Source: Desulfuromonadaceae bacterium UBA5613 (GTDB lineage Bacteria; Desulfobacterota; Desulfuromonadia; Desulfuromonadales; UBA2197). Taken from it: a DNA stretch of 54,111 nucleotides. Both the position numbers and the translations under genes were made by a program. The notes below the pieces were generated by a model. It worked only from the letters and a program-made list of their open reading frames with translations. It did not search any database and had not been told where the DNA came from. Shown piece by piece: positions 32,754-41,508 of this stretch. Numbering within the stretch: position 1 is the first letter of the stretch; each line of letters begins with the position of its first letter. The stretch is from NCBI GenBank assembly GCA_002424625.1, contig DIKR01000071.1, forward strand, positions 97,392-151,502, in the 5' to 3' direction.

Positions 32754-33635
32754 ATGCTCTTCTTTGCTCCGGATATTCCCTTGCCGGATGAGGAGTTCCG
32801 CTTGCTGCGTGATCTTGTCTATCAGCACTGCGGCTTGTATTTCCACGAAGAGAACCGCTATCTTCTCGAAAAAAGGCTGTCCAAACGGGTACAACAACTC
32901 CAACTGAAAAACTTTAAAGATTATTATTATCTTCTACGTTATAGTCCCCAGCGCGAAAACGAGTTGACAGAAGTCGTCAATACCCTGACCACGAATGAGA
33001 CCTATTTTTTTCGCGAAGATTTTCAGCTCAAAACGTTTGTCCGGGAAATACTGCCGGAGATTCGGGCCCAAAAAGAGCAGGAAGGGGAGCGTCGTCTGCG
33101 GATCTGGAGTGCGGGGTGTTCTTCCGGCGAAGAACCTTATACTCTGGCCATGCTTCTCCTCGATATACCGGCCTTTCAGGGGTGGCAGATTGAAATTATC
33201 GGTACCGATATCAGCCAAAGGGTTTTGAATCTGGCCCGCAAAGGGGTGTACGGCACGTCGTCTTTCCGGACAACCGACGACGATTACCTGCGGCGATTTT
33301 TTGTCGAGTATGAAGGTAAATACAAGATCGTCGACCGCGTCAAAAATCTGGTGACAATTAGTCATCTTAATCTCTTTGATACAACCAAAGTTTCTCTTCT
33401 TGGCAAGATGGATGTCGTCTTTTGTCGTAATGTTATTATCTATTTTGATGCAACCGGAAAAAAACGGGTGATCGATACATTTTATCAACGTTTGCGCCCG
33501 GACGGTTTTTTACTCCTCGGCCATTCCGAGTCACTCATGAATATTACGAACCAATTTTCCTTGCGCCATTTCACCCATGACATGGTCTACCAGCGGCCTC
33601 CTGTCGGTGCGTCTTTGTTCCCGGAGGGATTATGA
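32754..33635 (+). CDS. cheR: CheR-type protein glutamate methyltransferase
   Basis: 293 residues, starting on the base after the HEAT gene stop. N-terminal CheR helical domain at about 5-80 (LLRDLVYQHCGLYFHEENRY), then a SAM methyltransferase domain with AGCSSGEEPYTLAMLL (about 122-137), GTDISQRVLNLARKGVYG and DVVFCRNVIIYFD. It methylates receptor glutamates in known chemotaxis systems, so its presence implies a methylated receptor encoded elsewhere or a non-receptor substrate. There is no TPR extension. It overlaps cheB by ATGA. Confidence 0.96.
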   Translation: MLFFAPDIPLPDEEFRLLRDLVYQHCGLYFHEENRYLLEKRLSKRVQQLQLKNFKDYYYLLRYSPQRENELTEVVNTLTTNETYFFREDFQLKTFVREILPEIRAQKEQEGERRLRIWSAGCSSGEEPYTLAMLLLDIPAFQGWQIEIIGTDISQRVLNLARKGVYGTSSFRTTDDDYLRRFFVEYEGKYKIVDRVKNLVTISHLNLFDTTKVSLLGKMDVVFCRNVIIYFDATGKKRVIDTFYQRLRPDGFLLLGHSESLMNITNQFSLRHFTHDMVYQRPPVGASLFPEGL

Positions 33636-34702
33636 GTTCAACAATCCGGGTCCTGGTTGTTGATGATTCCGCCTATAACCGGCGAACGATCATCAAGATG
33701 CTGGAGGCGGTCCCCGGCATTGAGGTCGTCGGTTATGCCTGTGACGGAGAAGAGGGGCTGCGTAAAGTCTTTGACTTGCATCCGGATCTGATCACCCTGG
33801 ATCTGGAGATGCCGCGGATGGACGGTTTCACCTTCCTGCGGATCGTTATGGCCGGACGTCCGACCCCGGTTATTGTTATCTCGGCGCGTTCCGAGGACGA
33901 AAATGTTTTCCGTGCCCTTGATTTTGGAGCTGTCGATTTTGTCGCCAAGCCCTCGGCGCGGATTTCTCCCGAACTCTTTAATATTCGAGAAGACTTGGTA
34001 CGCAAGGTCCTTTCCGGCGGCCGGGCCGACATGAGCAAAGTGCTGCAACGCAACCGCCAGGTTGAGACCCTGGTGCCGCTGAGCATCGCCGCCCGTAAAA
34101 GTGGAGAGCAATTTTCGAGCGTCAAACAAACGACAGCCCTGGTCGTTATCGGCGCTTCAACCGGGGGGCCGCCAGCGTTACAAACGATCTTTTCCGCCAT
34201 TCGCGAGCCCCTGCCGGTGGCGTTTGCTATCGCCCAACACATGCCCCCGGGGTTCACCCGGGCTTTTGCCGAGCGGATGAACAAGCTTTCGGCACTGACG
34301 ATCTCTGAGGCCGCCGATGGGGATCTGGTCCTGCCGGGGAAGGTCTTTATTGCTCCCGGCGGGAAGAACCTGGTCTTTGAGCGAAGCGGGCACGAGATCC
34401 GGATCAGAGTGGTCAACCCATCCCCGGCACAGCGGTATGTTCCCTCTGTCGATGTTCTCTTTACCTCGGCCGCGGAAACCTTTGCCGCCAACACCGTTGC
34501 GGTTGTTCTTACCGGGATGGGGAATGACGGCCACCAGGGAGTTATGGCGGTTAAAAAGGCGGGGGGGACCGTGATTGCTGAATCGGAAGAGAGCAGTGTG
34601 GTCTTTGGTATGCCCAAGGAAGCGATTGCGACCGGATGTGTCGATACAGTCGTCCCCCTGGCTTTGGTCTGTGGAGAAATAATGCGCAAGAGCGGTCTTT
34701 AA
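33632..34702 (+). CDS. cheB: CheB-type protein-glutamate methylesterase/deamidase
   Basis: 356 residues. Receiver domain at about 1-125 (LVVDDSAYNRR, phospho-acceptor in LITLDLEMPRMDG, VDFVAKPSA). A linker of about 130-165 is followed by the catalytic domain with Ser in VIGASTGGPPAL, His in AIAQHMPPGFTRAF and Asp in LTGMGNDGHQG, a complete triad. It removes methyl groups placed by CheR. In ATGA overlap with cheR. An intact CheR/CheB pair means adaptation by methylation is retained in this pathway. Confidence 0.97.
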   Translation: MSSTIRVLVVDDSAYNRRTIIKMLEAVPGIEVVGYACDGEEGLRKVFDLHPDLITLDLEMPRMDGFTFLRIVMAGRPTPVIVISARSEDENVFRALDFGAVDFVAKPSARISPELFNIREDLVRKVLSGGRADMSKVLQRNRQVETLVPLSIAARKSGEQFSSVKQTTALVVIGASTGGPPALQTIFSAIREPLPVAFAIAQHMPPGFTRAFAERMNKLSALTISEAADGDLVLPGKVFIAPGGKNLVFERSGHEIRIRVVNPSPAQRYVPSVDVLFTSAAETFAANTVAVVLTGMGNDGHQGVMAVKKAGGTVIAESEESSVVFGMPKEAIATGCVDTVVPLALVCGEIMRKSGL

Positions 34703-34751
34703 ATTCATGGTAAGCAATTTCTTGTACACCGATAAGGAAGGAGATCACTTT

Positions 34752-35573
34752 ATGAGTGAACAGGACGACGACAAGAGCGCCAGCCGTCGCGCTGAAGAGT
34801 TTCTACAGGTTTTTAAGAGAGGGGCGGATTTTACCCAGGATCTGCTCAAGGAGAATGAGCGGCTGCGTTTCTCTCTCCTTCAGCTTGAAGGTCAGTTAAA
34901 GAGCGGCAGCAATGCCGATAACGAGGAAACCATCCGTATGCGAAAACGGATCGAGGAACTCGAACAGCAAAAGGAAGAGATTCTCGGCCGCGCCCGGAGG
35001 GTCGAAGAAGAGAATGCCGACTTCGCCAATCGCTATGTTGAGATCGAAAATGAAAACAACATGTTGGCGAATTTGTACATCGCTTCTTATCAGTTGCATT
35101 CCACCCTCGACTTTCGCGAAGTCTTGCAGGTTATTACCGAGATTATCATCAATCTGATTGGCGCTGAAGAATTTGCCATCATGTTGCTCGATGAAAAGAC
35201 CAATAAGCTGCAGGCGGTCATGACCGAAGGGCTTGAAATCTCCGAAGTTCCTGCGATCGCCATCGGTGACGGTCTGGTCGGGCAGATGGCCAAGACCGGT
35301 GAGAATTACTTTATCGATCAGATGGATAACTATGAGCGTGATTTCCACCATCCCCTCGTTGTCATCCCCCTGAAGATCAAAGAGCGCGTGATCGGCGTGA
35401 TTGTTATCTATAAACTTCTCGTGCAAAAACCGAAGTTTGCCGAGGTGGATTACGAACTCTTTACGCTTCTGGCGGGGCATGCGGCCACGGCCATCTTCTC
35501 TTCCAAGCTTTATTCGGAGTCAGAACGTAAGCTTTCGACAATCCAAGGTTTTATTGATCTTCTGACCAAGTAA
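34752..35573 (+). CDS. Soluble coiled-coil GAF-domain protein
   Basis: 273 residues from ATG 34752 (MSEQDDDKSASRRAEEFLQV), with AAGGAG upstream; a start at 34707 is possible but has no ribosome site. Residues about 15-115 are heptad-rich and charged (LLKENERLRFSLLQLEGQLK, then IRMRKRIEELEQQKEEILGR), a predicted coiled coil. A GAF domain occupies about 120-255 (STLDFREVLQVITEIIINLI, GDGLVGQMAKTGENYFIDQM). No signal peptide or membrane helix. GAF domains bind small ligands or cofactors. In an operon without a receptor, it is a candidate cytoplasmic sensor; this is inference. Confidence 0.85.
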   Translation: MSEQDDDKSASRRAEEFLQVFKRGADFTQDLLKENERLRFSLLQLEGQLKSGSNADNEETIRMRKRIEELEQQKEEILGRARRVEEENADFANRYVEIENENNMLANLYIASYQLHSTLDFREVLQVITEIIINLIGAEEFAIMLLDEKTNKLQAVMTEGLEISEVPAIAIGDGLVGQMAKTGENYFIDQMDNYERDFHHPLVVIPLKIKERVIGVIVIYKLLVQKPKFAEVDYELFTLLAGHAATAIFSSKLYSESERKLSTIQGFIDLLTK

Positions 35574-35594
35574 TCGTTAACAGGAGCCACGACT

Positions 35595-35975
35595 ATGTCT
35601 AACTATAATGTGTTGATCGTAGAAGATTCTCCGACCATGCGGCAATTGATCGTCTTTGCTTTGAAACGGATCCGGGGACTCACTATCGTCGAGGCGGGGG
35701 ATGGGGTTGACGGTTTAAAAAAACTCTCCGCGACAAAATTTGATATGATTCTGACTGACATCAATATGCCGATTATGGATGGCCTCAAGTTGGTCAGTCT
35801 GGTGCGAAGCGACCCCAATTATGCCGCTGTACCGATCGTGATTATTACCACTGAGGGTGCCAGCGAGGACAAAGAGCGGGCCATTGCATTGGGGGCAAAT
35901 GCATATATTACCAAACCGATCCAGACAACCCAGATCCTTGATGTGACCAGGCGCTTGCTGAATCTGCCCGCCTAA
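35595..35975 (+). CDS. CheY-like single-domain response regulator (3)
   Basis: 126 residues, CAGGAG before the ATG. Receiver residues: VEDSPTMRQ, phospho-acceptor in MILTDINMPIMDG, Thr in IIITTEG, Lys in YITKPI. Motifs and spacing (EDSPTMR, TDINMP, SDPNYAAVP, TEGA) parallel the receiver encoded at 24883-25254, marking them as paralogues that bracket the operon. It is the last gene of the chemosensory cluster. No output domain. Confidence 0.94.
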   Translation: MSNYNVLIVEDSPTMRQLIVFALKRIRGLTIVEAGDGVDGLKKLSATKFDMILTDINMPIMDGLKLVSLVRSDPNYAAVPIVIITTEGASEDKERAIALGANAYITKPIQTTQILDVTRRLLNLPA

Positions 35976-35998
35976 ACGTGCTGCGTAAAGCAAACAAG

Positions 35999-36027
35999 TT
36001 GAATCTACAGAAAAATCATGCTATACA
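35999..36027 (+). promoter_or_regulatory. Sigma-70 promoter of infA
   Basis: TTGAAT (35999-36004), 17-base spacer, TATACA (36022-36027); predicted start about 36034, leaving a leader of about 40 bases before the TTG start of infA. Confidence 0.65.
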
Positions 36028-36072
36028 CTCAACCTTGTCTGGATCTACACCCTGTGTTTGACGGAGGAACGT

Positions 36073-36291
36073 TTGTCTAAAGAAGAAGCAATTGAAGTAG
36101 AAGGTTCGGTCATTGAGCCCTTGCCTAATGCCATGTTCCGCGTCAAGCTCGACAACGGTCATGTTGTTTTGGCGCATATTTCCGGAAAGATGCGCAAATT
36201 TTATATTCGTATTCTTCCCGGCGATCGGGTCACCGTTGAACTTTCCCCCTACGATTTGACCCGTGGCCGGATTACCTACCGCGCCAAATAG
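36073..36291 (+). CDS. infA: Translation initiation factor IF-1
   Basis: 72 residues from TTG 36073 (read as MSKEEAIEVEGSV), with GGAGG 5 bases upstream. An earlier in-frame TTG at 36058 would place the ribosome site inside the coding region and give a non-standard 77 residues, so 36073 matches the family length. S1-like OB fold: PNAMFRVKLDNGHVVLAHIS, then GKMRKFYIRILPGDRVTVEL and LTRGRITYR. It binds the ribosomal A site during initiation. It has its own promoter and a terminator at 36380. Confidence 0.96.
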   Translation: MSKEEAIEVEGSVIEPLPNAMFRVKLDNGHVVLAHISGKMRKFYIRILPGDRVTVELSPYDLTRGRITYRAK

Positions 36292-36379
36292 TCAGGATTT
36301 CCGCGCTGTAACTGATGGGTCCTGTCATTGCACCGAGGGATGAATTGAACCTGTTCTCTTTGTCCTGATTGTCTAGCGA

Positions 36380-36402
36380 GAATACCGGCCTGGCCGGTAT
36401 TC
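36380..36402 (+). terminator. Rho-independent terminator after infA
   Basis: Stem GAATACCGG / CCGGTATTC (9 bp, extendable) around CCTGG, followed by CTGTTTTC. About 90 bases after the infA stop and 45 bases before leuS. Confidence 0.65.
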
Positions 36403-36446
36403 CTGTTTTCTGGGGCGATTAAATGAAGTTGAGTGGAGAAATGAAG

Positions 36447-38996
36447 ATGCAGGAGCGTTATACCCCGGCGGATATCGAAAAAAAGTGGCAACTGTTCTGG
36501 GAAGAGCAGTCAACGTTTGTTGCCGAAATGTCTTCGCCCCTCCCCAAATTTTATCTCCTGGAAATGTTTCCCTACCCCTCCGGCCGCATCCACATGGGGC
36601 ATGTCCGCAACTATTCGATCGGTGATGTTGTGGCCCGCTTCAAGCGGCTGCGCGGCTTCAATGTCCTGCATCCGATGGGGTGGGACGCCTTTGGCATGCC
36701 GGCAGAGAACGCGGCGATTCAGAACAACATTCATCCGGCGAAGTGGACCTTCGAAAATATTGCTAATATGCGCACCCAACTCAAGTCGATGGGTTTTTCC
36801 TATGACTGGAGCCGGGAGCTGGCCACCTGCGATCCGGATTATTATCGCTGGGAGCAGTTGATTTTTTTGCAGATGTTCGAAAAGGGACTGGCTTACAAAA
36901 AAAGTTCCTTTGTTAACTGGTGCCCTTCCTGCCAGACCGTCCTCGCCAACGAGCAGGTAGAGGATGACGGTTGCTGGCGCTGTGACAGTAAGGTTGAGCA
37001 AAAAGAGCTGGAGCAATGGTTCTTTCGCATTACCGCTTATGCCGAAGAGCTGCTCGAAGCGACCAACCATCTCCCGGGCTGGCCGGAGACGGTCTTGACC
37101 ATGCAGCGCAACTGGATCGGCCGCAGCATCGGCTGTGAAATCGATTTTCCGGTCGCCGGCCGCGCTCAGGCGATCCGGGTCTTTACCACCCGGCAGGATA
37201 CGCTCTTCGGCGCCACCTTCATGAGCCTGGCTCCCGAGCATCCTCTGGCGCTGGAGTTGACGGTGCCGGAGCGCCGCGCTGAAGTCGAAGCTTTCATCGC
37301 CAAGGTGAAAACCCAGGACAAGATCAAGCGCAGCAGTGACGATTTCGAGAAGGAAGGAGTCTTTACCGGCTCTTACTGTATTAATCCCGTCACCGCGCAT
37401 AAGATGCCGATCTATCTCGGCAACTTTGTGCTGATGGATTACGGCACCGGTGCGGTCATGGCGGTGCCGACTCATGATCAACGCGATTTCGAATTCGCCC
37501 GCAAGTTTGATCTGCCGATGGTGGTGGTCATTGAGCCGCAAGGGGTGCTGCTCAACCCGGAATCGATGACCGAAGCGTGGACCGGCCCTGGCCATCTGGT
37601 CAATTCCGGCGAGTTTGACGGCTTGGCGAATGACGCGGCAAAGGAAGCGATTGCCGATGTGCTGGAGCGTCGTAAGATCGGCAAGAAGACGGTCAATTAT
37701 CGCCTGCGCGACTGGGGGGTTTCCCGGCAGCGTTACTGGGGAACACCGATTCCGATCATCTACTGCGATGATTGCGGCATGGTCCCGGTCCCGGAAAAGG
37801 ATCTGCCTGTGATCCTGCCGACCGATGTTCCCTTTACCGGAGAAGGCGGCAGTCCTCTTGCCAAGTCCGCGAAATTTGTCGAGGTACTCTGCCCCAAGTG
37901 CGGTAAGGCGGCGCGGCGCGATACTGATACCTTTGACACCTTTGTTGAAAGTTCCTGGTACTTTGCCCGTTACTGTTCGCCGCAGGCGACGCATGCGCCG
38001 GTCGATAAGGCGCAGGTCGATTACTGGATGCCGGTCGATCAGTATATCGGCGGCGTCGAACATGCGGTCATGCACCTTCTTTACGCTCGATTCTTCTGCA
38101 AGGTCATGCGTGATCTCGGCTTTCTGGCGGCGGATGAACCCTTCACCAATCTCCTGACGCAAGGGATGGTCTGCAAGGAAACGCAATCCTGCCCCACCCA
38201 TGGCTGGCTTTATCCGGAAGAGGTCGTCGAGGGGCAATGCTTGAAGTGTGGAACTCCTGCTTTGGCGGGGCGCACTGAAAAGATGAGCAAGTCGAAGAAG
38301 AATGTCGTCGACCCGGATAAACTGATTGCTCAGTACGGGGCAGATACCGCCCGTCTCTTCTCCCTCTTTGCTGCCCCTCCGGAGAAGCATCTGGAGTGGA
38401 ATGATCAAAGTGTTGACGGCTGTTATCGCTTCCTGAACCGGGTTTGGCGTTTGGTCTTTGAGCATCGCCATCTCGTTGCTGCGGGCGGTTTTGAACAGGA
38501 CGGGCCCGCCCGCAACCTGCGGCGTCTGACCCATCGGACGATTCGCAAGGTCACCGAGGATATCGACGGTCGTTTCCATTTCAATACCGCAATCGCTGCC
38601 ATCATGGAACTGGTCAATGGCATCAGCGCCTTTGAGGGAAAGACCACTTGCCCGGCTGTGATGCGTGAGGCGGTGGAGACGGTCGTGCGTCTGCTTGCTC
38701 CCTTTGTGCCGCATGTCACTGAAGAATTGTGGAGTCATCTTGGCCATGCCGAAGGGCTGGAAGCAGCGGGTTGGCCGGTGTGGGATGCCGAGGCGATCGT
38801 TGATGACGAAAAGGTCATAGTTGTTCAGGTTAACGGCAAGATGCGCGGCAGGATCACTGTTGCCGCCGATTTAGGCGATGAAGAGGTCAAAGTGCAGGCT
38901 TTGGCTGAAGCCAATGTTGCGCGGGCCCTGGCTGGGCAAACGATTCGCAATGTGATTGTCGTACCGAACCGCCTCGTCAATGTCGTGATCGGTTAA
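36447..38996 (+). CDS. leuS: Leucyl-tRNA synthetase
   Basis: 849 residues from ATG 36447 (MQERYTPADIEKKWQ), which is the usual family start and has GGAG 9 bases upstream; ATG codons at 36423 and 36441 are also in frame. HIGH motif in FPYPSGRIHMGHVRNYS, KMSKS in TEKMSKSKKNVVDPD. The CP1 editing domain (about 220-420) includes the TTRQDTLFGATF threonine-rich motif and TGAVMAVPTHDQRDFEFA. A zinc-like module CPTHGWLYPEEVVEGQCLKC occurs near 590. The C-terminal anticodon-binding and peripheral domains are complete. It heads leuS-lptE-holA, the same order as in E. coli. Confidence 0.98.
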   Translation: MQERYTPADIEKKWQLFWEEQSTFVAEMSSPLPKFYLLEMFPYPSGRIHMGHVRNYSIGDVVARFKRLRGFNVLHPMGWDAFGMPAENAAIQNNIHPAKWTFENIANMRTQLKSMGFSYDWSRELATCDPDYYRWEQLIFLQMFEKGLAYKKSSFVNWCPSCQTVLANEQVEDDGCWRCDSKVEQKELEQWFFRITAYAEELLEATNHLPGWPETVLTMQRNWIGRSIGCEIDFPVAGRAQAIRVFTTRQDTLFGATFMSLAPEHPLALELTVPERRAEVEAFIAKVKTQDKIKRSSDDFEKEGVFTGSYCINPVTAHKMPIYLGNFVLMDYGTGAVMAVPTHDQRDFEFARKFDLPMVVVIEPQGVLLNPESMTEAWTGPGHLVNSGEFDGLANDAAKEAIADVLERRKIGKKTVNYRLRDWGVSRQRYWGTPIPIIYCDDCGMVPVPEKDLPVILPTDVPFTGEGGSPLAKSAKFVEVLCPKCGKAARRDTDTFDTFVESSWYFARYCSPQATHAPVDKAQVDYWMPVDQYIGGVEHAVMHLLYARFFCKVMRDLGFLAADEPFTNLLTQGMVCKETQSCPTHGWLYPEEVVEGQCLKCGTPALAGRTEKMSKSKKNVVDPDKLIAQYGADTARLFSLFAAPPEKHLEWNDQSVDGCYRFLNRVWRLVFEHRHLVAAGGFEQDGPARNLRRLTHRTIRKVTEDIDGRFHFNTAIAAIMELVNGISAFEGKTTCPAVMREAVETVVRLLAPFVPHVTEELWSHLGHAEGLEAAGWPVWDAEAIVDDEKVIVVQVNGKMRGRITVAADLGDEEVKVQALAEANVARALAGQTIRNVIVVPNRLVNVVIG

Positions 38997-39000
38997 GCGG

Positions 39001-39519
39001 ATGCGACAGGGTTTTCTGGTCAAGTTACTGGTCTCGGTTTTGCTCCTCCTTAGTTGCTGCGCGTGCGGCTATCACCTCGAAGGTAGGGAAGCTGCCGTGA
39101 CTGAGCGGCCGCGCCTTTATGTCGAGCTCTTTGCCAATGATACGCACCGCGCTTTTGCCAACGATGTCCTGACGGTGCAGGTCATTGAGCGCTTTGCCCG
39201 TAGCCCCCTCTTCTCCATCGTTGAAAATCCTGCTCAGGCCGATCTCCTCCTGGGCGGGGCAATCACCCTTTACGATACCGCGCCGATTGCCTACAGCCAG
39301 ACTGACACCATCAGTGCTTACCGGGCGGATCTGGCCGTCCGCTCGACCCTGCGCCGTCCCGGCGCCGCGCGCGAAATGGTCTGGCGTGGGACATTATCGA
39401 CGAGCCAGGATTATACCGGCAACAATCCCGACCTGGTCATGCAGCAGAGTGCCGAACGCCTGGCGAACGATCTTTATGTCCAGGTCACAGATGCGCTTTT
39501 CTGGAGCGGAGGCAAATAA
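39001..39519 (+). CDS. lptE: LPS-assembly lipoprotein LptE
   Basis: 172 residues, four bases after leuS. Signal MRQGFLVKLLVSVLLLLSC with cysteines C-C-A-C then GYHL, the LptE start pattern (lipidated Cys followed by GYHL). The mature domain is an alternating alpha/beta fold (LYVELFANDTHRAFANDVLT, ADLLLGGAITLYDTAPIAYS). LptE forms the plug in the LptD outer-membrane barrel for lipopolysaccharide insertion. Its place between leuS and holA is conserved in proteobacteria, which supports the call since the sequence is fast evolving. Confidence 0.9.
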   Translation: MRQGFLVKLLVSVLLLLSCCACGYHLEGREAAVTERPRLYVELFANDTHRAFANDVLTVQVIERFARSPLFSIVENPAQADLLLGGAITLYDTAPIAYSQTDTISAYRADLAVRSTLRRPGAAREMVWRGTLSTSQDYTGNNPDLVMQQSAERLANDLYVQVTDALFWSGGK

Positions 39520-39524
39520 AGAGC

Positions 39525-40517
39525 ATGACTGTTGCCGAGCTTGAGCGGGTTATTGCGAACGGCCACTTTCCTCCGCTCCTCTTCCTCTACGGGGAGGAAC
39601 AGTTCCTGCTAGAACGCACTCTGCAACACCTTCTCGACAAAGCGATCCCCTTGGACGCGCGGGACTTCAATCTCACCATCTTCCACCCCAAAGAATTTTC
39701 TGCCGCCAAACTCCTTGATACGGTTCGCACCTATCCCGTCTTCTTTCCGCGCAGAGTCGTGCTTGTCAAAGGCGCCCATCAGATTGTTGCTGCCGAGCTT
39801 GAAGGCCTGCAGAGCTATCTTCAGCATCCCTTGCCTGAGACACTTTTGATCTTTGTCGGCGAAAAGATCGATGCCCGGAGAAAATTCTTCATCGATTTCA
39901 AGAAGCATGGTGAGATGGTTGAGTTTAAGAAGTTGTATGACAACCAGCTGCCGGCGGCGATTCGTGATCTGGCCAGGCAAAATCATCTGACCTTGACCGA
40001 TGCCGGCCTCACTCTCTTTTGTCGTCGTGTCGGTGCCAATCTTCAGGAAGTTGAGACTGAACTAGTCAAGTTGGCCCTCTATCTCGGTGGGAAAGCCCTT
40101 GCCGATGTTGCTGATGTCGAGGCGGTGGTGACGGGTAGTCGGCAGGAGACAGTCTTTGCGCTGAATGATGCCATCGGTGAGCGACAGACGGCCCAAGCGG
40201 TCGCACTGGTGGGGCGTATCCTTGACGAAGGTCTGGCTGCTCTGCTGATTCTGAATATGGTGACGCGGCATATGCGCAATCTATGCAAAGTCGGGGAGAT
40301 GGTGGCACAGAAGCGTTCCAAGGGTGAAATCGCCAAGGTCGCGGGGGTGAATCCTTATTTCCTGGATGGTTTGATCCGGCAATCGCGTAATTTTAATGCG
40401 GAGCAGATGCGTCAGGCCTTTGAACGCCTGCTGACAACCGATCTTGCTCTCAAGTCGGCCGGCGCCCATCCGGCGGCAATGCTCGAAGGCTTGGTCCTGG
40501 CCCTGTGCACCGAATAA
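39525..40517 (+). CDS. holA: DNA polymerase III delta subunit
   Basis: 330 residues. The N-terminal domain has PPLLFLYGEEQFLLERTLQH, the HolA opening; the AAA+ like middle and collar domain continue to RLLTTDLALKSAGAHPAAML and a short tail. P-loop is degenerate as expected for delta. It opens the sliding clamp within the clamp loader. Five bases after lptE, so it is co-transcribed. It ends in a terminator shared with convergent rpsT. Confidence 0.95.
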   Translation: MTVAELERVIANGHFPPLLFLYGEEQFLLERTLQHLLDKAIPLDARDFNLTIFHPKEFSAAKLLDTVRTYPVFFPRRVVLVKGAHQIVAAELEGLQSYLQHPLPETLLIFVGEKIDARRKFFIDFKKHGEMVEFKKLYDNQLPAAIRDLARQNHLTLTDAGLTLFCRRVGANLQEVETELVKLALYLGGKALADVADVEAVVTGSRQETVFALNDAIGERQTAQAVALVGRILDEGLAALLILNMVTRHMRNLCKVGEMVAQKRSKGEIAKVAGVNPYFLDGLIRQSRNFNAEQMRQAFERLLTTDLALKSAGAHPAAMLEGLVLALCTE

Positions 40518-40521
40518 AAAA

Positions 40522-40545
40522 AGGGCCATTCTTGCGAATGGCCCT
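40522..40545. terminator. Terminator between holA and rpsT
   Basis: 10-bp perfect stem AGGGCCATTC / GAATGGCCCT with a 4-base loop. On the minus strand it is followed by a run of seven T, so it is a strong terminator for rpsT; for holA the tail is poorer. Confidence 0.85.
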
Positions 40546-40569
40546 GGATTAACGCTGATAGTTTGGCGA

Positions 40570-40833
40570 TCAGGTCAAATCGTTGACGAGTTTGCTCAGG
40601 CGTGAAATTTTGCGACTGGCGGTGGCGCTGTGAATCACCCCTTTAGTCGCGGCTTTGTCGATGCAGGGAATCGCTTTTGCCAGAGCAAGTTTTGCCCCGT
40701 CAATGTTTCCTTCGGCGACAGCCTCCCGAACTTGTTTAACATAGGTCCGCATGGTTGAACGGATATGAGTGTTACGGGCGGTCCGTACGGCGGTCTGCCG
40801 AATCCGTTTTTCTGATGATTTGTGATTAGCCAA
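40570..40833 (-). CDS. rpsT: 30S ribosomal protein S20
   Basis: 87 residues on the minus strand, with GGAGG before the ATG. Classical S20: MANHKSSEKRIRQTAVRTAR, then RNTHIRSTMRTYVKQVREAV and KGVIHSATASRKISRLSKLV. Binds 16S rRNA early in assembly. Monocistronic, with its own promoter at 40879-40907 and a terminator at 40522. Confidence 0.98.
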   Translation of the reverse strand: MANHKSSEKRIRQTAVRTARNTHIRSTMRTYVKQVREAVAEGNIDGAKLALAKAIPCIDKAATKGVIHSATASRKISRLSKLVNDLT

Positions 40834-40878
40834 GGTCGTTACCTCCGAATAGTAGACATGTCGTTAAACTTGTGTATG

Positions 40879-40907
40879 CATATAGCATTAGAATGGAACT
40901 CTGTCAA
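40879..40907 (-). promoter_or_regulatory. Sigma-70 promoter of rpsT
   Basis: Minus strand TTGACA (40907-40902), 17-base spacer, TATATG (40884-40879). Perfect -35 and good -10. Predicted start about 40872, giving a leader of about 40 bases, room for autoregulatory structure. Confidence 0.75.
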
Positions 40908-41040
40908 GTTAAAATAATTGAATTAATCTTGAATTTTATCATTTAATCGGTAGGTTACGGTGATAGAATAATGAATTAATCAATAATAATCCTTCTTTTT
41001 TAGTTGTCAAGAATATTTATTTCCTCTTTGAAAGGCACTT

Positions 41041-41508
41041 ATGTCTCCGTGCTGTTCTCTCGATACTCCGATTGGAATGATCCGACTGGTTGCCGGCGAT
41101 CAAGGTCTTCATTCCTTATCGTGGAATGAGGATACGATCATTGAGCAAGAACCGGACAATCCACACCTACTGCTGGCGCGACAGGAGCTAAATCAATATT
41201 TTTCCGGCGGGTTGCGGACCTTTACGGTCCCGCTTGATTTTTCCCGCTGGCAGGGCTTTACAGCACAGGTTTATATGGCGTTGCGCGATGTTCCTTATGG
41301 GGAAACAGTCACTTACGGAGAACTTGCCCGTCGTGCCGGTCAGCCCGCTGCCGCCCGCGCCGTCGGCGGGATCATGGCGCGCAATCCCTTACCGATCATC
41401 CTCCCCTGCCATCGAGTGATCGCCGCCAATGGCGCCCTGACCGGTTATTCCGGCGGCGACGGTATCGCCACCAAGATCTTTCTTCTCCATCATGAAAAGG
41501 CGTTGTGA
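41041..41508 (+). CDS. ogt: Methylated-DNA--protein-cysteine methyltransferase
   Basis: 155 residues. The active-site block PIILPCHRVIAANGALTGYS contains the acceptor Cys in PCHRV (about residue 122). The helix-turn-helix region YGETVTYGELARRAGQPAAA, with arginine finger in AARAVGGIMARNP, is intact. It has no AraC/Ada N-terminal domain, so it is the Ogt/MGMT type that transfers O6-alkyl groups from guanine to itself. The stop is directly adjoined by the start of the 879-residue gene downstream. Upstream 200 bases are AT-rich with no promoter I trust. Confidence 0.93.
   Translation: MSPCCSLDTPIGMIRLVAGDQGLHSLSWNEDTIIEQEPDNPHLLLARQELNQYFSGGLRTFTVPLDFSRWQGFTAQVYMALRDVPYGETVTYGELARRAGQPAAARAVGGIMARNPLPIILPCHRVIAANGALTGYSGGDGIATKIFLLHHEKAL

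Noticed and set aside
36510..38747. Minus-strand open frame of 745 codons opposite leuS
   Set aside because: Shadow of leuS; composition is of a reversed coding frame, and there is no ribosome site or recognisable domain.
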